This document shows, piece by piece, positions 43,078 through 55,030 of a stretch of DNA of 64,000 nucleotides. The number at the start of each line of letters is the position of its first letter. Position 1 is the stretch's first letter. A program made the translations under genes and the position numbers. The notes beneath the pieces were generated by a model, which had not been told where the DNA came from, did not search any database, and saw nothing but the letters and a program-made list of their open reading frames with translations. The stretch spans positions 25,780,144 to 25,844,143 of the forward strand of contig CP099849.1 in assembly GCA_030062745.1 (NCBI GenBank). The letters are read 5' to 3'. The DNA is from Capitulum mitella. Lineage: Eukaryota; Arthropoda; Thecostraca; Pollicipedomorpha; Pollicipedidae.

Positions 43078-46000
43078 CTGAAAACAGAGCAGAACAGTCG
43101 TATAATCGGTAACAAGGCGGGGACAGGTTATAGAAATCACGAAAAGACGATAAAAGAGGTAAAAGAGGTACGCAAAACAACGTATTTTGAGAGGGAAATT
43201 GGAAGGAAGACAGGAAAGCATAGCACGAATATACGTAACCAAAAACAACGTCAGATTTTTTGCCCGAACCAGTGCGAATATTTGGATGCTTCAAAATAAA
43301 CGAATATTGCAAAATAGCAATTTAAAAAAACTATGATCATGTCAAAAGTCGCGTAAACCTTTCTCATTTCATGAGGCAAAACAAGGTACGCAGTATTTCG
43401 AAATGCGCGAAAATTACATGGTCATTGTATGTTAAACAGCATTCATGATAACAGAAGGCCGTGCTCCTCTCGTTAGCTGAACATTATTTTCTCGAAAACA
43501 GCCAGTCTTGTCCTTCACAAAGGTTACTTGACCATGCACAAAAGATGCCACGCCTTTCAAAAGAGCAGACATGAGCCGAACAAGTGGCGATACGTAGCCC
43601 GATCAATCAGACAGCAGACACATACCCAGACATCATCGGGCCGGACAGACAAAGGTCGGTCACCCGACCAATCAGACAACAGACAGCTGCCCACACATCA
43701 CCTGGCCGGACAGACAAAGGCCGGTCACCCGACCAATCAGACAACAGACAGCTGCTCACATCAATGGGCCGGGCAGTGGTCGGTCATCCGACCAATAAGA
43801 CGAGAGACAGACAGACAGCTACCCACGCATCACTAGACAAAGGCCGTCCGTCCCCATAGACAAGCATCATCCTGACGCCATCCACAGCGCCGCGCCGGCT
43901 GACCCTCTCTCCCCACTCACCGGAGGCGAAGATGGCCACGTCCTCCCCACCGTGGGTCTCCTCCGCGCGGGGGATACCGGCCGGCATCGTGTACTCCCAG
44001 CCGGTGGTGTCCACGTTGCTCAGGTCCTGGCGCACCACCTCCGTGCCGTTCCATGTGAAGTTCACGTTCGGCCCGTTGGTGTAGGCGAGGGTGGTGTACA
44101 GCATGCCGTCGTCCGCCGTCTCCCAGGCGCCTGCGGGCGAGCCAGCCAGACGCCGTCAGATCAGGAGAGGACGGAGCAGAGAGTTCCGAGGTGCGGGGCC
44201 GGTCAGACCGCGGACAGCGCCGCACACAGGACGTGCGCAGCCGATCTCCACAGATATAACCAGGCACCAGTTACGTCCAACAGTCTGACTGAAACAGCCC
44301 CAGCCAGCAATCATACTTGGTTTATGAGTAGGTGTTACCGGCGATTTTCTAGCCCTCACCAGCTGCTCTACGTTTGACTCGTAATTTGCTACATACTCGT
44401 GCACTGCAACAGATATGGCTAAAAGTATGGCATCTCGAACATATCGTACAATCTCCAGAGTCCCAAGATATAGGTCAACTTAGTATAGATGAAGCGCGCT
44501 TATTTTGCCCGTTTTTTGTTTTCCTCCATATCTTATTATTATGCAAGTACTTTCGCGTGATAACAGTTCATGTGCAACGTCAACTTCAGCTGGTTCGGAT
44601 AAAATTATAAATAACATACGGTAAACGTAGCATCTTTGAATCACCACTGAACCCGTCTCGACGGTGTACCGAAACATCACTTTGGCCTGATAAGACACCA
44701 CACGCTGTTGCATTAACCAGTCAGTACAGTCACTTACCGAGAATGTCCTTCCCGCGCACGGGGTAGCCCTGGATGCTCATCACGTGGCTGTGGTCGGCCG
44801 TGACCACGATCAGCGTGTCCTCCTCTGACGTCATCTCCCGGGCGCGCTGGACGGCTGAGTCAAACTGCAGTGTCTCGGCAAGCGAACGGCGCGCCTTCGT
44901 GTCGTGGTGGGCGTGGTCGATCCGCCCGCCCTCTACCTGCGACAACGGCGGAACGCACGCTGATTGGCGGACAGTAGGTCGTCATGTCGCCAACAGATGG
45001 CACGGAGCGCATGCTGAATGGCTGGCAGTGGATCGTGATGACATGAAAATGCATGGCTCGAAGGCCGCGTTTTTATCATATCAACTAAGATATCGCAGTG
45101 ATTATTAACAAACTGGAACATCATAGATTCTTAATTTCACGCGGTATGCCACCAACCTGGAACATTGTTATCATCTTATGAATAGAGGGAAGACTTTTCA
45201 AAAGGTGGCTGATGTCTAAGCATTCTCGTATTAAACGCAGACAGCATTTTGTTTTAGAATGGCGAGTTTATGGTAATTCTGACAACCTTGTATACTTAAG
45301 TGCGAGAAGACTGACATATACTGCAAACTGGTACCGTCCAGTTTTCAAATATTGCCCTCATGTCTTATGCGGTACGGAAAGAGTGATAAGATGACAATAA
45401 AACGCCTGTGGGAATCGCATGAATCTGACTCAAAGTGTCTATACGAGTTCTGTTACATCGGTGGAAGAAGTCAGTACAAACATATATGATTTATTTTGTA
45501 CTGGACCGACGGACAATGGAAATGGCATAGGACATCAATTGCATACAAACATACGGGTGTAATGTTAAACTAAGCGCTCAGAAATGTGGAAGGCAACAAG
45601 CTGTGTAGAATATTTACCGGCATTGGGACAGCATGAGTTCAAGCACATGCAAGAGCAGTGAAAAGCTAAGCTGCGGATCATTACTGTGATATTATTATAC
45701 GTTAATACATATACTGATGCCACGGTTCTTGGTCTGCCTCGTCACCACGGTTCTCGGCCAGGACCGAGCTCGGCTCACCGCCAAGAAGAAGCCTTTCTCG
45801 TTTTTGCTGAGCATCGCGATGGCGGTCTCCACCATTTCGGTGAGGCTGGGCGTGCCTGACGGCCCCGTGTCTCGCTGGTCTTCGTACGGCGTGTGGCTGT
45901 TGCCGAACAGGCCTGAAACGGACGGACCAGCGGCCAGGTCAGGTCAAACTAGGCCTGCGCCTCATTCTGAACCCGGCCGAATTAACACAGCACCGGTTCG

Positions 46001-46232
46001 TGAATTTAGCGCTTTTGTCACGACTTAGAATCTGAGTCAATTCAGTTAACGCCTGCAGAGAATCGGAATCAGAACTGAATCACGTACTTGACCGTAGAAT
46101 CAGCCGTGAATCGATTCACCGAATAGGTCACAGAGCACAGTGACAGGTTAGGCAAGTTACATTTGTCAAATTTTCTGCATTTTTGTTTGCATGTTTGAGT
46201 TATTTGCATTTTATTACTCAAAAAATGTCTGT

Positions 46233-46283
<51 letters not shown>

Positions 46284-49200
46284 TCATTTATTTATCTATC
46301 TATCTATCTATCTATGGCATCCATATGGTTCCGGAATGAATCAAAACTGTATTGATTAACTTATGACTCTGGTCCCGAGTTAAATCAATACACTTAAAAA
46401 AATGCACCAAATCAGAATCAAAATAGGTTTCTCGCTCTGGACATCCAAAACTGAATCGGTTCACCACAGGTGAATCAGGCACAAACCTGCATGGAACACA
46501 ACCACGTGAAATCGACGCAGGATAGGATTGTCCGTACTCCGAACCACAAAGGATGTGGCTGTTCTGCCGCTCCATTCCACCACTCAGGATGTGATTCTTA
46601 TCAAGTTTCTCACCCCAGGAAGTGGTCCTTATCAAGCTTCCCAGATCAGACCGGATGTGGCCAACCTGTGCGCTCCCACGCCTACACAGCACGTGGTCCA
46701 CCCCCGTAGCTGCAGCTTCCGTTCCGTGCGGTCAGCCTCCCTGTCTACCGGTTCCTTCGATGTGAATCACGTCTCTCGCTGTGCCGCTTCCCCTCAATCC
46801 AGCCTACCTCCCTTTCTACCGTTTCTTTCCACCACTGCAGTACACCTTCCTCTGAACAGCCTCTTATCTACGTGATCCACTTCCTCTCGTGTTTCGCCCC
46901 AGGGTGCTTGACGTTTACTGCTTTCCCACATCGCGCTCCGCTCCCTTCCCTACTGCTTTCCCGAAAATGCATCTGCCTCCCTCTCCGCCGCTTTCCTCGA
47001 TGAAGCCCATCCCCTCGCATTTCGCTTACCCATGATGTGGTCGGTTTCGTTTAGATTCACGGCCCGCAGCTCGGACGTGGTGGCCACGAACTCCGCCGAC
47101 AGGCCCATCTTTCGCTTGGCCATCAGCCAGGCCTGGGTCAGGTCACGGCCGTCCTGACGCTTGCAGCCTCCCGGGTTCTCGGGAGCGAAGCGGGTGTTGT
47201 TCAAGTTGGCCATCATCATCTGGCGCCCGCCGCCGAACAAAACCTGCCACAGAAGATGACGTCAGCCGCAGATACCATCAAAAATCAAATATACATTTCG
47301 ATATACAAATATACCGGCAAGGTCCGCTCATGGCAGCCCTGGCTGCATCTCACACCGATCATGCAGTTCTTGTCAACCGCGGTTTTTTGTACCGCAGTTG
47401 TAACTTGATTTGAATTCCGCAAGGCGTGTACCACCGGCTATGAGATACCAGTCACCGTTAAAACTGAGGAAACGCTTCCACCTTGTCATCCTTCCGGCGG
47501 GCCCCAGGCCAACAAGCTTTCAAACTGTCTCATCGAGGTGAAAAGTCGCCAAATCGTATGTGAGCTAAGAAAACCATATAGAATCAAACCTTTCCACCGT
47601 TAGCCTTGGTCCAAAACACTTTGCAGTAATTGAATCAGACACAACATAATGTCTTCCTCTTAACAGCCATTTAATCAGACACAGCGTAACATTTTCTTTC
47701 TTCACAGCCATTTAATCAAGCAAAACGTAGCATCTTTCTCGCTCCCATTAAATCGTTGGAGAAACCACAGACCAACGTCTAAGTTTGGCGCCCCTTCCTG
47801 CTGTCCCTGCCACTGGCCCCTCCCTGCTGACGGCACCTCCCTGCTGTCCCTGCCACTGGCCCCTCCCTGCTGACGGTCCCTCCCTGCTTTCCCTGCCACC
47901 GGCCCCTCCCTGCTGACGGTCTCTCCCTGCTGTCCCTGCCACCGGTCCCTCCCTGTTGACGGTCCCTTCCTATCTTCCCTGACGCCGGCTCCTCCCCGAT
48001 GTCCTTGTCGCCATTCCCTCGTCCCCTGATGGCCGCCCCTCCCTGCCTTTCAGCTGCAGGCCCCTCCCTGCTAGTTTTCCCGCCACTCCCCCTGCTAGCG
48101 GCCCCTCCCTGTTGTCAGTCCCTCCCTGCTGTCCCTGCCGCCGATGTCACCTTCGCGTGCTTGCCGGGGGAGTTTTCCACCAGCTGTCTGGCGATGTCCG
48201 TGCAGTCCTTGCCGGCGTTGCCCAGTTTGCCGTCACATTCCCAGTTGCGGTGGCCGGACTTGGCGTACAGGGCGGCTGGCGTGGCGTGCGTGATGCGGGT
48301 CGTCGTCACGATGCCTGCGGCAGACGTCAGAGTCAGTGTCCGTACGTCAGTGACGTATGGACGTGCATGGCCAAGGTCCATACATGTCCATACGTCACAC
48401 GACAGTAGAAACAAAGCGCGGGAAAAGAACAAAAAGAAAAAAGTCACCAAAACCAACAGTGCTTTCTGTATATGAATGAAGATACATACAGAAAATACCT
48501 CAGTATTCGCATTCGGTGTAGCATTCAGTATACAGTATTAAGAACCTCAGCATCAGCGAGGCCGATGGACAATCAGTGAGCACAATCCACGGCTGAGAGG
48601 GATGTTTACAACGAGCATGAAACATTAATGACTAAACAGCGAGTGAGTGGCGCCAAATACTGTACAGGTGTGGAGCGTCCGCGGCTGTTCCACAGGGACG
48701 TGATATCCGTTACCGTGCAGCGGGCGTGCAGCACCCATCGCTACGGAACGGTTAATCGGCGCTGTAAATCCAAAACCCGGTCCGGAGCACAGGTGAATGG
48801 CGTCCAGAGCCCGCGAGCCCCACGCCGCGCCGCGCTCTGCCTGGCATTCACAGCGACCGGTGGACCACTGGTGCAACGTCGGAGATCCCGTGTGACGAAA
48901 CGTGCTCCACTGCCCCACAGTTTTCCCTGGCCGTTCTGCCTGCCGCCCTCGTCCACAGAATGAGCCCGCCGGTAGCGAACAATGGCCGTCGGCGCCCCGA
49001 CCACTTCAGCGCTGATGAAGTTTCCCTGCACTGCATAGGGTAATGGGACTGCAATGTACACCGCCGCGGAGGCCGCCGACAGGTGCCTGGCAGGGCCCGG
49101 AAGCCCCGGGCCGTTTCCGGGACGAGGTGCTGTGGCTCTGTGGGGCCTCCGGCTATGGGGTCCACGAGGGTCAGGCCCGGATGGAGGTCATTGAGATGAG

Positions 49201-52200
49201 AGCGCTGAGTCTGATGCCTTAGCAGTCCGTCCCTATTTGGGAGTCGAGATTGCACAGCCTTTCACTCGACTGGTATCTGCTGTCGGCACATCATAACAGC
49301 CCATCATCCTGCCAGGAGGCAGTGTTTGTTTTTGTTAGCTCTGGGGGTAAACCGGTGTGCAGAATTAGCCAAGACGTCAACAGACGGCTGGACGGTCCCA
49401 TACCTGTCACGTATAACGTCAACGTTTTCGACTGTTGCCAGTTCCCTGACCCTTGGTCATCCAAATCCAGCGCCACAGTTTAGTCGCTTAAAGATGCACT
49501 CGAGATACTAGCAGGGAGGGCCGTGTCAGCAGTTTGAGGCAGACGACTCAAAACCAGACGTCTGGGCAGATAAGTTCATGCCCCAGGGCAAGGACGAAGG
49601 ATGGCTTGTTCCAAGAATCGTCGTAAAACGGCACCTGGGTATGACACACACAGTCTTAAGTAAATTCAACGTACCGTTGCTTACCGGATATGGCCATTGT
49701 TATCGCTATTTCGTCCCAGCCTTCAGGAGGAAATTTACCGCAGTAGTTTTGGAAGTACACGGCAGTAATTGGTCTATCCTGTGGACCACTGTGCGGGTAA
49801 AATGGCCCTTTGTGCCGTCAATTAAAACGTTGTTCGTCATGTGCAACGCAGACACGCATCAGGTCACTCTGTGTTCTTGCTCTTGTTCGCAGATCTGTTT
49901 CACGAATAATTAAGCAGCAAGTAGATGGGCGTCCGTGAAATGGCCAGCAATAGCGAGATGACATTATTCACGTGCGTTCAGCATGATGTTATCAGTGCGA
50001 GCGTGGACCGGGATGCATGGCAGCTGTCGGGGCTACCGGCACCGGACCACGTTCGTTGTAACAAAGGACCCGTGACTTGGATAATGTTTACATGACATCA
50101 TCCAATGGCTCAGCAGGCGACGGACGACGGCGCGCTTAGCTGCTCTTTCGAAGAACAATACAAAAATTGTCTCAGCTGAGGGCAAATCCACTGCACCATA
50201 GCGTTGTTCCTTCTGTTCCCCGTTTCCTATCTGGATTCCCCTTTAAATTTGTACTAACATGAGTAATATGTGGGGTTTCTGGGGACAGTCAGATATTTCC
50301 TGTGCCGGCAGGTTCCGAGGCTTAGGAAAAGTTTGCGGTCTGGGAAGGCATTGGCGGCAGGCATGGGCTGTGCCACGGCGGGGGAGCGAACAATGCCGCC
50401 AACCCCCTGACGAACGTGCTGCGCATACCAGAGATAGAAGGAAAAAATACCTGAAAAACTTGGTTTTTCCTTTGCCACGGAGGCCAGGCCCTTGACGAGA
50501 AGGCCGCAACGGTAGTCATACAACGCAAGGATGACATTAAACATTAAGATATATATAAGCCTGAAATGACGCAGTTTTTATGACATCAGAACAGTTCCTG
50601 GTTCCCAGAAGATCAGGCGAAATTCCAATGTAGGGGAAACACAAAACAATGGTGGGAGATGTGTCTGTTTACGAGAATGAGGCTTATATAGCACGAGCTT
50701 CACAGAGGAGGGTCTTACTCTGTTAACAAGACGGGCCTTCGTGGTTCAGCTACGTTTCGGGACTGGAAAGGCCTTGCCTGATGAGATTCGCCAAGGCCAC
50801 GGCCTTGTCTCAAGAATCGCAGATAATGGTGGGCCTTCGGGCCCTAAACGAAGTCTTGGACTCTGACAACGATGTCTTTTACCGCTGAGAATCATTCGAC
50901 GCTCAGGGCCGGTCGACGTCCGTGGTTTTATGAGAAAATTTATTTTCACGGACAGGTATCTTAACCCTATTCCCGGAGGGCTAGACGGTATGGCCGATTC
51001 CCGGCAGGGGGGGGCGGATTCGGCCCCCCCCCCTGAGATCTCGAGAACTACTTGTCCGATTTCATCGCAACAAACGGCAATCGATTTGCCGTGACGTGAA
51101 CTACATTTCGATAAAAAGAAATTTTCAAAATTTTGAAATTTGTGGATACTGGGGGGCAAAAATGTCAAAATGAGGGGTACTTTTTGACTTCTTATAACTC
51201 CGTTGTTTATGGACCGATTTCGATGAAACTGGCATCAATCGAGAGATTATGGATAGGGCTTTTACCATGGGTATGCAAATTTGAAATTTTGAGAAAATTC
51301 ATGGGCGTTCACAGGGTTTCAAAAATAGGGGGATTAGTTTTCCAATAACGGAATGAACAAAAGAGGCCAAAACACTTTTTTAGCTTCTGCTAGTCATGTT
51401 ATGCTAAAGAAGTACAAATCGCATTACAATGTTTGTATAATGTTAGCATAGGCGGTGCCAGGGACATAAAAAAGGGGAACTGTCATGGTCACACGTTTCT
51501 CAGATCAACTTGTGACCTTTGACCTTAAATGACCTCCAGTGACCTTGGGGTCACCTGGAATGATGTCGTGTGCATTCAATATTATCTGTAAACGTCTTTA
51601 ATCGATTAAATTCACTCTATTCCAAAAAATGCATTTTTTGGCTTTTGCGATATAGGGTACGTGCACTGACATTTTAGGTCATAGCTCCGTGACCTGACCT
51701 GATATCAAGCTGAAACTTGGTAGACAAGTAGAGGGCATCTTTCTACGTCATATATATTCCGGGTTTGGCATTTGAAAAACGGCGCCGAAATTATTGCGAA
51801 AAAACAAATTTTGAGTTTTGACCTTGACCTGACCTTGCAAAGTGACCTCAGATAAACAAAATTAGGTATGCACATTGCCCAACTATTTAGCTATACATCC
51901 ATATAAAGTTTTAAGTTCTATCTTAAAAACTCTGTTTTTGGCAGACATTTTCCTTTTACCCTCAACATGGCCAAAAATGACCTGAGGTGCCCCCCAAAAA
52001 CGTTGCCTGGCTCCGCCCCTGAGCAAAATAGAATTTCGAAATTTTGTCACGGCGCGTAGAAGGAATAGCTAGGAAAAGTCACCAAGTTTCGTGAAGCTGC
52101 GTCAAAAATCCTGGAATTGGCAAGCAAAAAACCCGAGGGGGGGCGGAATCCGCCACCCCCTGCCGGGAATAGGGTTAAGTATGCTACTTGAACTGTCTCT

Positions 52201-54751
52201 TTCCATTCCGTTCCCACAGCTGTTGTAATAACGCCGCCAGATGTCTAGTAAAGGTCATGCATAACAGCAGTAAAGTAGCGAATTACAGAACTGTTTTCTC
52301 CAACTGTGTCACGTCATCGCTATTCGTTGTCTTGCTGACGCTGCCGCTCAGAAATGAACGTTTAACGAAGGGTACGAGTATGGACGTAGGTAAATGAAGG
52401 CAGGAACAAAATCATACGAAATGCTGTTCGGTACAAACCCCATAAAACGTAAGAAAAATGTGAAAATCATAGTCAAAAATGTCAGGGATAAGACAAATAA
52501 TGTTCCGCACACAAATTTGTGGGAAAGCCTGCCCGTCTGCTTCGCGCTGGCGTGACCTGCGATCCGAGGACAGGCGCGACAACGAAGGATTACCGCCATC
52601 GCAGCGCCTCTAAGCCCCAATAAGCAACCAACCAACCGTCATCGTAACGTATTCAGAATGGCAGAAGAAAAAAAGGCGGAACATTGGGCATGAACTGGAG
52701 CTCTTCAAAACAAGCCAGTATAAATGCTCCAAACACTTGCGGAGAGCGACACGTGCACGCGTCCGTACATACCAGACGGGCACCGGGGGGGGGCCTTAGA
52801 GGGCTGGAGACTCTCCCTTAGCGCGGGGGAGGCCTCCAGGGCCCAAATCCGGGCCTCTCCGTGCCGCGCGCCGAGGGTCCCCGGACCTGGGATGGAGGGT
52901 GCCCCTTTCGCTGAGAGGTTTCCTGACTATTTTGGGGCCATCGGGCAAGGGGCACCGTTATTATAGGGCCTTTCTACTACGAGGCTTCTTTCTAGCTAAG
53001 GCCTCTTGACAAGCCAAAGGGTCCTGCTGGCCGGTAAAGGAGGCATCTTCTGGTCTGCAAAGGGCCGGCTTGCCGGCTTGCAGAAGGACCCTGCCGTCCT
53101 GCGAAAGGTCTGCCTGAGGGCCTGCAGGCAGGCCTCCTGCCGACATTTCAGAGTCCTTTACTTGTCTGTGAGGGAGTCCTGTGTCATGCTGCAGATGTCT
53201 TCTGCTGGCTTGAATACGGGCCTTATAAAGCGTTGTAAAGGGTTCCCTGTTGACTCATAGAGAACCCCCTGCTGGTCTGTAAGGAGGCCCCCTAACGACC
53301 TGCACATGGGTTTCTGTCGGCCTGTGAAGGACCCCTGCAGGCCTGTAAAGGATGACCGGTTATCCTATCAACGGCCCGTGCCAGTCTGTGACAGCACGCC
53401 TACGGAGCCTCAGATGGCCTCCTGCTGGTCTCTAAAGGGGTCCCTCTACAGGCCAACGGGATGTCCCGATGGCCTGTAGAGGGGCAGTCTGCTGGCCCCT
53501 TAAAGGGGCCCTCTGTTGATGGGCCTGTGGAGATGTCCCTGTAAAGAGCCCAAAACCCGGCCCCTACAGGGACTCCTGAACGTCTGTGAAGGTTTTCTTG
53601 CAGTTACCAGCTTGCAAAAGGGCCCATGGCGTCCTGTAAAGCTGTCTCCACGTGGTAGAAAAGGTCTGTGTCCTCCTAAAGAGCCATCCGCTGGCCTGTT
53701 AATAGGACGGGCCCAACTTACAAGTTATCTTGATCTCTACGCAGGGAACGAGCGCTGCACATAATGAGCTGTGAAGGAGGCCTCCGTGGGCCCGTGAACG
53801 GCATAAACCTGCTTGAGATGCCGTCACATCCGACAACACTTAATACTTTGTGGCACTCTATAGCAAACTTAAATTGGTACTCATGAATCAGTTCCGAACG
53901 AACAGGTTTGATTAAAGTTCTCACGTCCGTGGGACGGCTCCTTTTGCCGTTACGTCCTTTTATGCATGTGGTAAAATGCAGAACCTTCTCTGACCCAGAA
54001 GAAACCCATCTGAGCTATGAAGAAGGCTTCCAAAGGCCTACAAACACCGTGAACCTGCTTTGGTTGCCACCACATCCTATAAAATCTAATGATGTGGTTG
54101 CTGTGTGACATTCTATAACGAACTAAAACTGGTGTTGATCAATGCATTTGAGAACGGACAGTTTTGAATGAATTCCTAAGTTCTGTGAGGACGGACAGTT
54201 TTGAATGACAGTTTTGAATGAATTCCTAAGTTCCATGGGACACATTGTTTTTTGCCGCCGCGTTCTTCTCATGCATATGAATGTATATATACATATATAA
54301 TATATATATATATATATTATTATTGGTACATGCCAAAAAATATCCATCTGCATGAGGCTCCTACCTAACGGAGCGCCAGAGTGCATGCCTGCGCCTCGCA
54401 GCCACCACAATACAGTACGTGCTCTGCAAAGCATACCAGCACGTTCCGCTCGACCGGACATGGCGTAAGCACGGCGTTGATCGCCTCTCCACCCGCCCCA
54501 AACGCCTCACATCACTTCCTGACACGTCACTTCCTAACGCGTGGCCTCGCCGCCTCACCCGTGTCCTTCCTGGCGCGCTGCGCCCACTCCATGAGGCAGG
54601 GCTTGCTGTGGCGCGGGTTTTTGGCGGCCTCGCACTGGCCGGCCGAGACGCGACCGTCGACGCCGATCGTCTCGTAGTTGCCCTTGTAGCCGCACCAGAA
54701 GGCGGTGGCCGTGCCGGCCGAGTCCGGCACCTGGCGGTCCGGGTTGTACGT
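42872..54751 (-). CDS. Alkaline phosphatase, seven exons, N-terminus missing
   Basis: Zn/Mg-dependent phosphomonoesterase, normally a GPI-anchored ectoenzyme. Exons in order of transcription: 54751-54559, 48314-48151, 47243-47030, 45912-45779, 44936-44738, 44130-43921, 43077-42872. Every junction has GT-AG ends, and the phases (1, 0, 1, 0, 1, 1) join without a break to give 1320 bp, 439 residues plus stop. Motifs in order: [10 protein letters not shown] with the nucleophilic Ser (codon 54719-54721), [51 protein letters not shown], then a C-terminal hydrophobic tail suited to a GPI signal. About 90-110 residues are missing at the N-terminus (signal peptide and the GDGMG metal/phosphate motif). 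I could not find them up to 64 kb, so they may lie beyond the window. Tissue or substrate cannot be told from sequence. Confidence 0.93.
43595..43830. repeat. Minisatellite of about 62-66 bp, 3-4 units, in the last alkaline phosphatase intron
   Basis: Units share GGCCGGACAGACAAAGG, TCACCCGACCAATCAGAC and AACAGACAGCTGC segments; the last unit is diverged. It lies wholly within the intron 43078-43920. Confidence 0.85.
43921..44130 (-). CDS. Alkaline phosphatase exon with crown region and ETHGGEDVA
   Basis: 210 bp with a CGCCCGCAG acceptor and a GTGAGT donor. It encodes the variable crown-like segment with possible N-glycosylation sites (NFT, NGT), then [13 protein letters not shown] containing the last Zn-ligand His. 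Confidence 0.93.
44738..44936 (-). CDS. Alkaline phosphatase exon with metal-binding motifs
   Basis: 199 bp with a TTGTCGCAG acceptor and a GTAAGT donor. It encodes [13 protein letters not shown] (Glu as Mg ligand, Asp and His as Zn ligands) and VTADHSHV (Asp-His as Zn ligands), ending in RGKDILG. All expected metal ligands of this region are intact. Confidence 0.93.
45779..45912 (-). CDS. Alkaline phosphatase exon
   Basis: 134 bp with a CGTTTCAG acceptor and a GTGAGC donor. It encodes [16 protein letters not shown] to [11 protein letters not shown], corresponding to the LFEPGDTKYEIHRD...PSLTEMTEAAI region of known alkaline phosphatases just before the metal-binding EGGRIDH. Confidence 0.9.
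46236..46315. repeat. (TA)n followed by (TATC)n microsatellite
   Basis: About 44 bp of TA, a short TTTA/TTCA bridge, then about six TATC units. It lies in the alkaline phosphatase intron 45913-47029. Confidence 0.95.
47030..47243 (-). CDS. Alkaline phosphatase exon
   Basis: 214 bp with a CTGTGGCAG acceptor and a GTAAGC donor. It encodes [19 protein letters not shown] through [11 protein letters not shown], matching the family's ILGGGR strand and the following helix. Two NxT sites (NNT, NET) are potential N-glycosylation sites. Confidence 0.9.
47790..48145. repeat. Minisatellite of about 45 bp, abutting an alkaline phosphatase donor
   Basis: Pyrimidine-rich units with CTCCCTGCTGTCCCTGCC and GGCCCCTCCCTGCTGACGG segments, seven or so copies and increasingly degenerate to the right. 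It ends within about 6 bp of the exon donor at 48150, so it forms the 5' end of the following intron on the minus strand. Confidence 0.85.
48151..48314 (-). CDS. Alkaline phosphatase exon
   Basis: 164 bp with a CTGCCGCAG acceptor and a GTGACA donor (non-optimal but GT). It encodes [20 protein letters not shown], the conserved segment after the nucleophile exon, then a Cys-rich stretch NWECDG...[13 protein letters not shown]. The intron before it is 6.2 kb and carries TTAA element copy 2. The intron after it starts within a minisatellite. Confidence 0.9.
48315..50960. other. Alkaline phosphatase intron, unassigned part
   Basis: Intron sequence between the catalytic-Ser exon and the next exon. 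Several open frames occur on both strands in the GC-rich part (48.6-49.2 kb), but none is recognisable. Confidence 0.5.
50961..52178 (+). mobile_element. TTAA-flanked piggyBac-like transposon, copy 2 (in alkaline phosphatase intron)
   Basis: TTAA at 50961-50964 and 52175-52178 flank a 1210-bp element (50965-52174). It is homologous over its whole length to copies 1, 3 and 4, with terminal CCCTATTCCCGG and reverse complement CCGGGAATAGGG. It is very similar to copy 4 and shares with it diagnostic differences from copies 1 and 3 (for example the ACGGAATGAACAAAAGAGGCC region). TGACCT half-sites at 51513, 51520, 51530 and 51540 form the DR1-DR4-DR4 array. It is non-coding. Confidence 0.9.
52179..52990. 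other. Intron sequence, nothing recognised
   Basis: Part of the long alkaline phosphatase intron. The last 250 bp are GC-rich. No repeats or exons identified. Confidence 0.45.
52991..53720. repeat. Degenerate minisatellite with CTGTAAAGGGGCCC motifs
   Basis: About 20 irregular units of 30-45 bp, each with variants of GCTGGTCTGTAAAGGAGGCCC. The core at 53271-53292 closely matches the 22-bp unit at 967-1032 and is the reverse complement of the core in the 22.5-22.8 kb array. It lies in the alkaline phosphatase intron. Confidence 0.7.
53780..54265. repeat. Two diverged tandem copies of a roughly 240-bp block
   Basis: Segment 53780-53990 and segment 54035-54265 share, in the same order, CCGT-GAAC-CCTGCTT, CACATCC, GTGGC/GTGAC-ATTCTATA, CGAAC and a GGGAC...TTTTGCCG...ATGCAT end. 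The second copy contains an additional internal direct repeat of GACAGTTTTGAATGAATTCC. Identity is moderate, indicating an old duplication. Confidence 0.6.
54289..54328. repeat. AT-rich microsatellite
   Basis: TATA/TATTAT dinucleotide and trinucleotide run of about 35 bp, ATACATATATAATATATATA-like. Confidence 0.9.
54559..54751 (-). CDS. Alkaline phosphatase exon with catalytic Ser
   Basis: 193 bp, starting in phase 0 after a CTGTTGCAG acceptor and ending one base into a Gly codon before a GTGAGG donor. It encodes [20 protein letters not shown] and a Cys-containing segment up to ARKDTG. The aligned family sequence continues upstream with LSK-like residues, so at least one earlier exon exists. 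A 12-bp minisatellite lies immediately upstream of the acceptor. Confidence 0.9.
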
Positions 54752-54774
54752 CTGCAACAGGGCGCCGCGCCGGG

Positions 54775-55030
54775 TCAGACTTGCGGGTCGGACGCCCGGT
54801 CGGGGGCCGGGTCGGACGCCGGGTCAGGTTTCGGGCCAGAGGCCGCGTCAGACGCGGAGTCAGATGCCGGGTCAAACCGTGGGCTAGACGGCGCGTCGGA
54901 AGCCGGGTCACTCGCCAGAGGTCAGACGTCGGGTCCGTAAGACTCATGGTCAGAATCTGGGTCAGACTCAGGGTCGGACTCAGGATCAGACTCGTGTCAG
55001 AGGACGGTTCAGACTACGATGATGAACAGA
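54775..55030. repeat. 12-bp minisatellite next to an alkaline phosphatase acceptor
   Basis: About 20 variants of GGGTCGGACGCC, grading into GGGTCAGACTCA at the right. It begins about 24 bp upstream of the exon acceptor at 54752-54753. The length is a multiple of three, so frames stay open; on the minus strand this gives a threonine/arginine-rich nonsense repeat. Confidence 0.85.
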
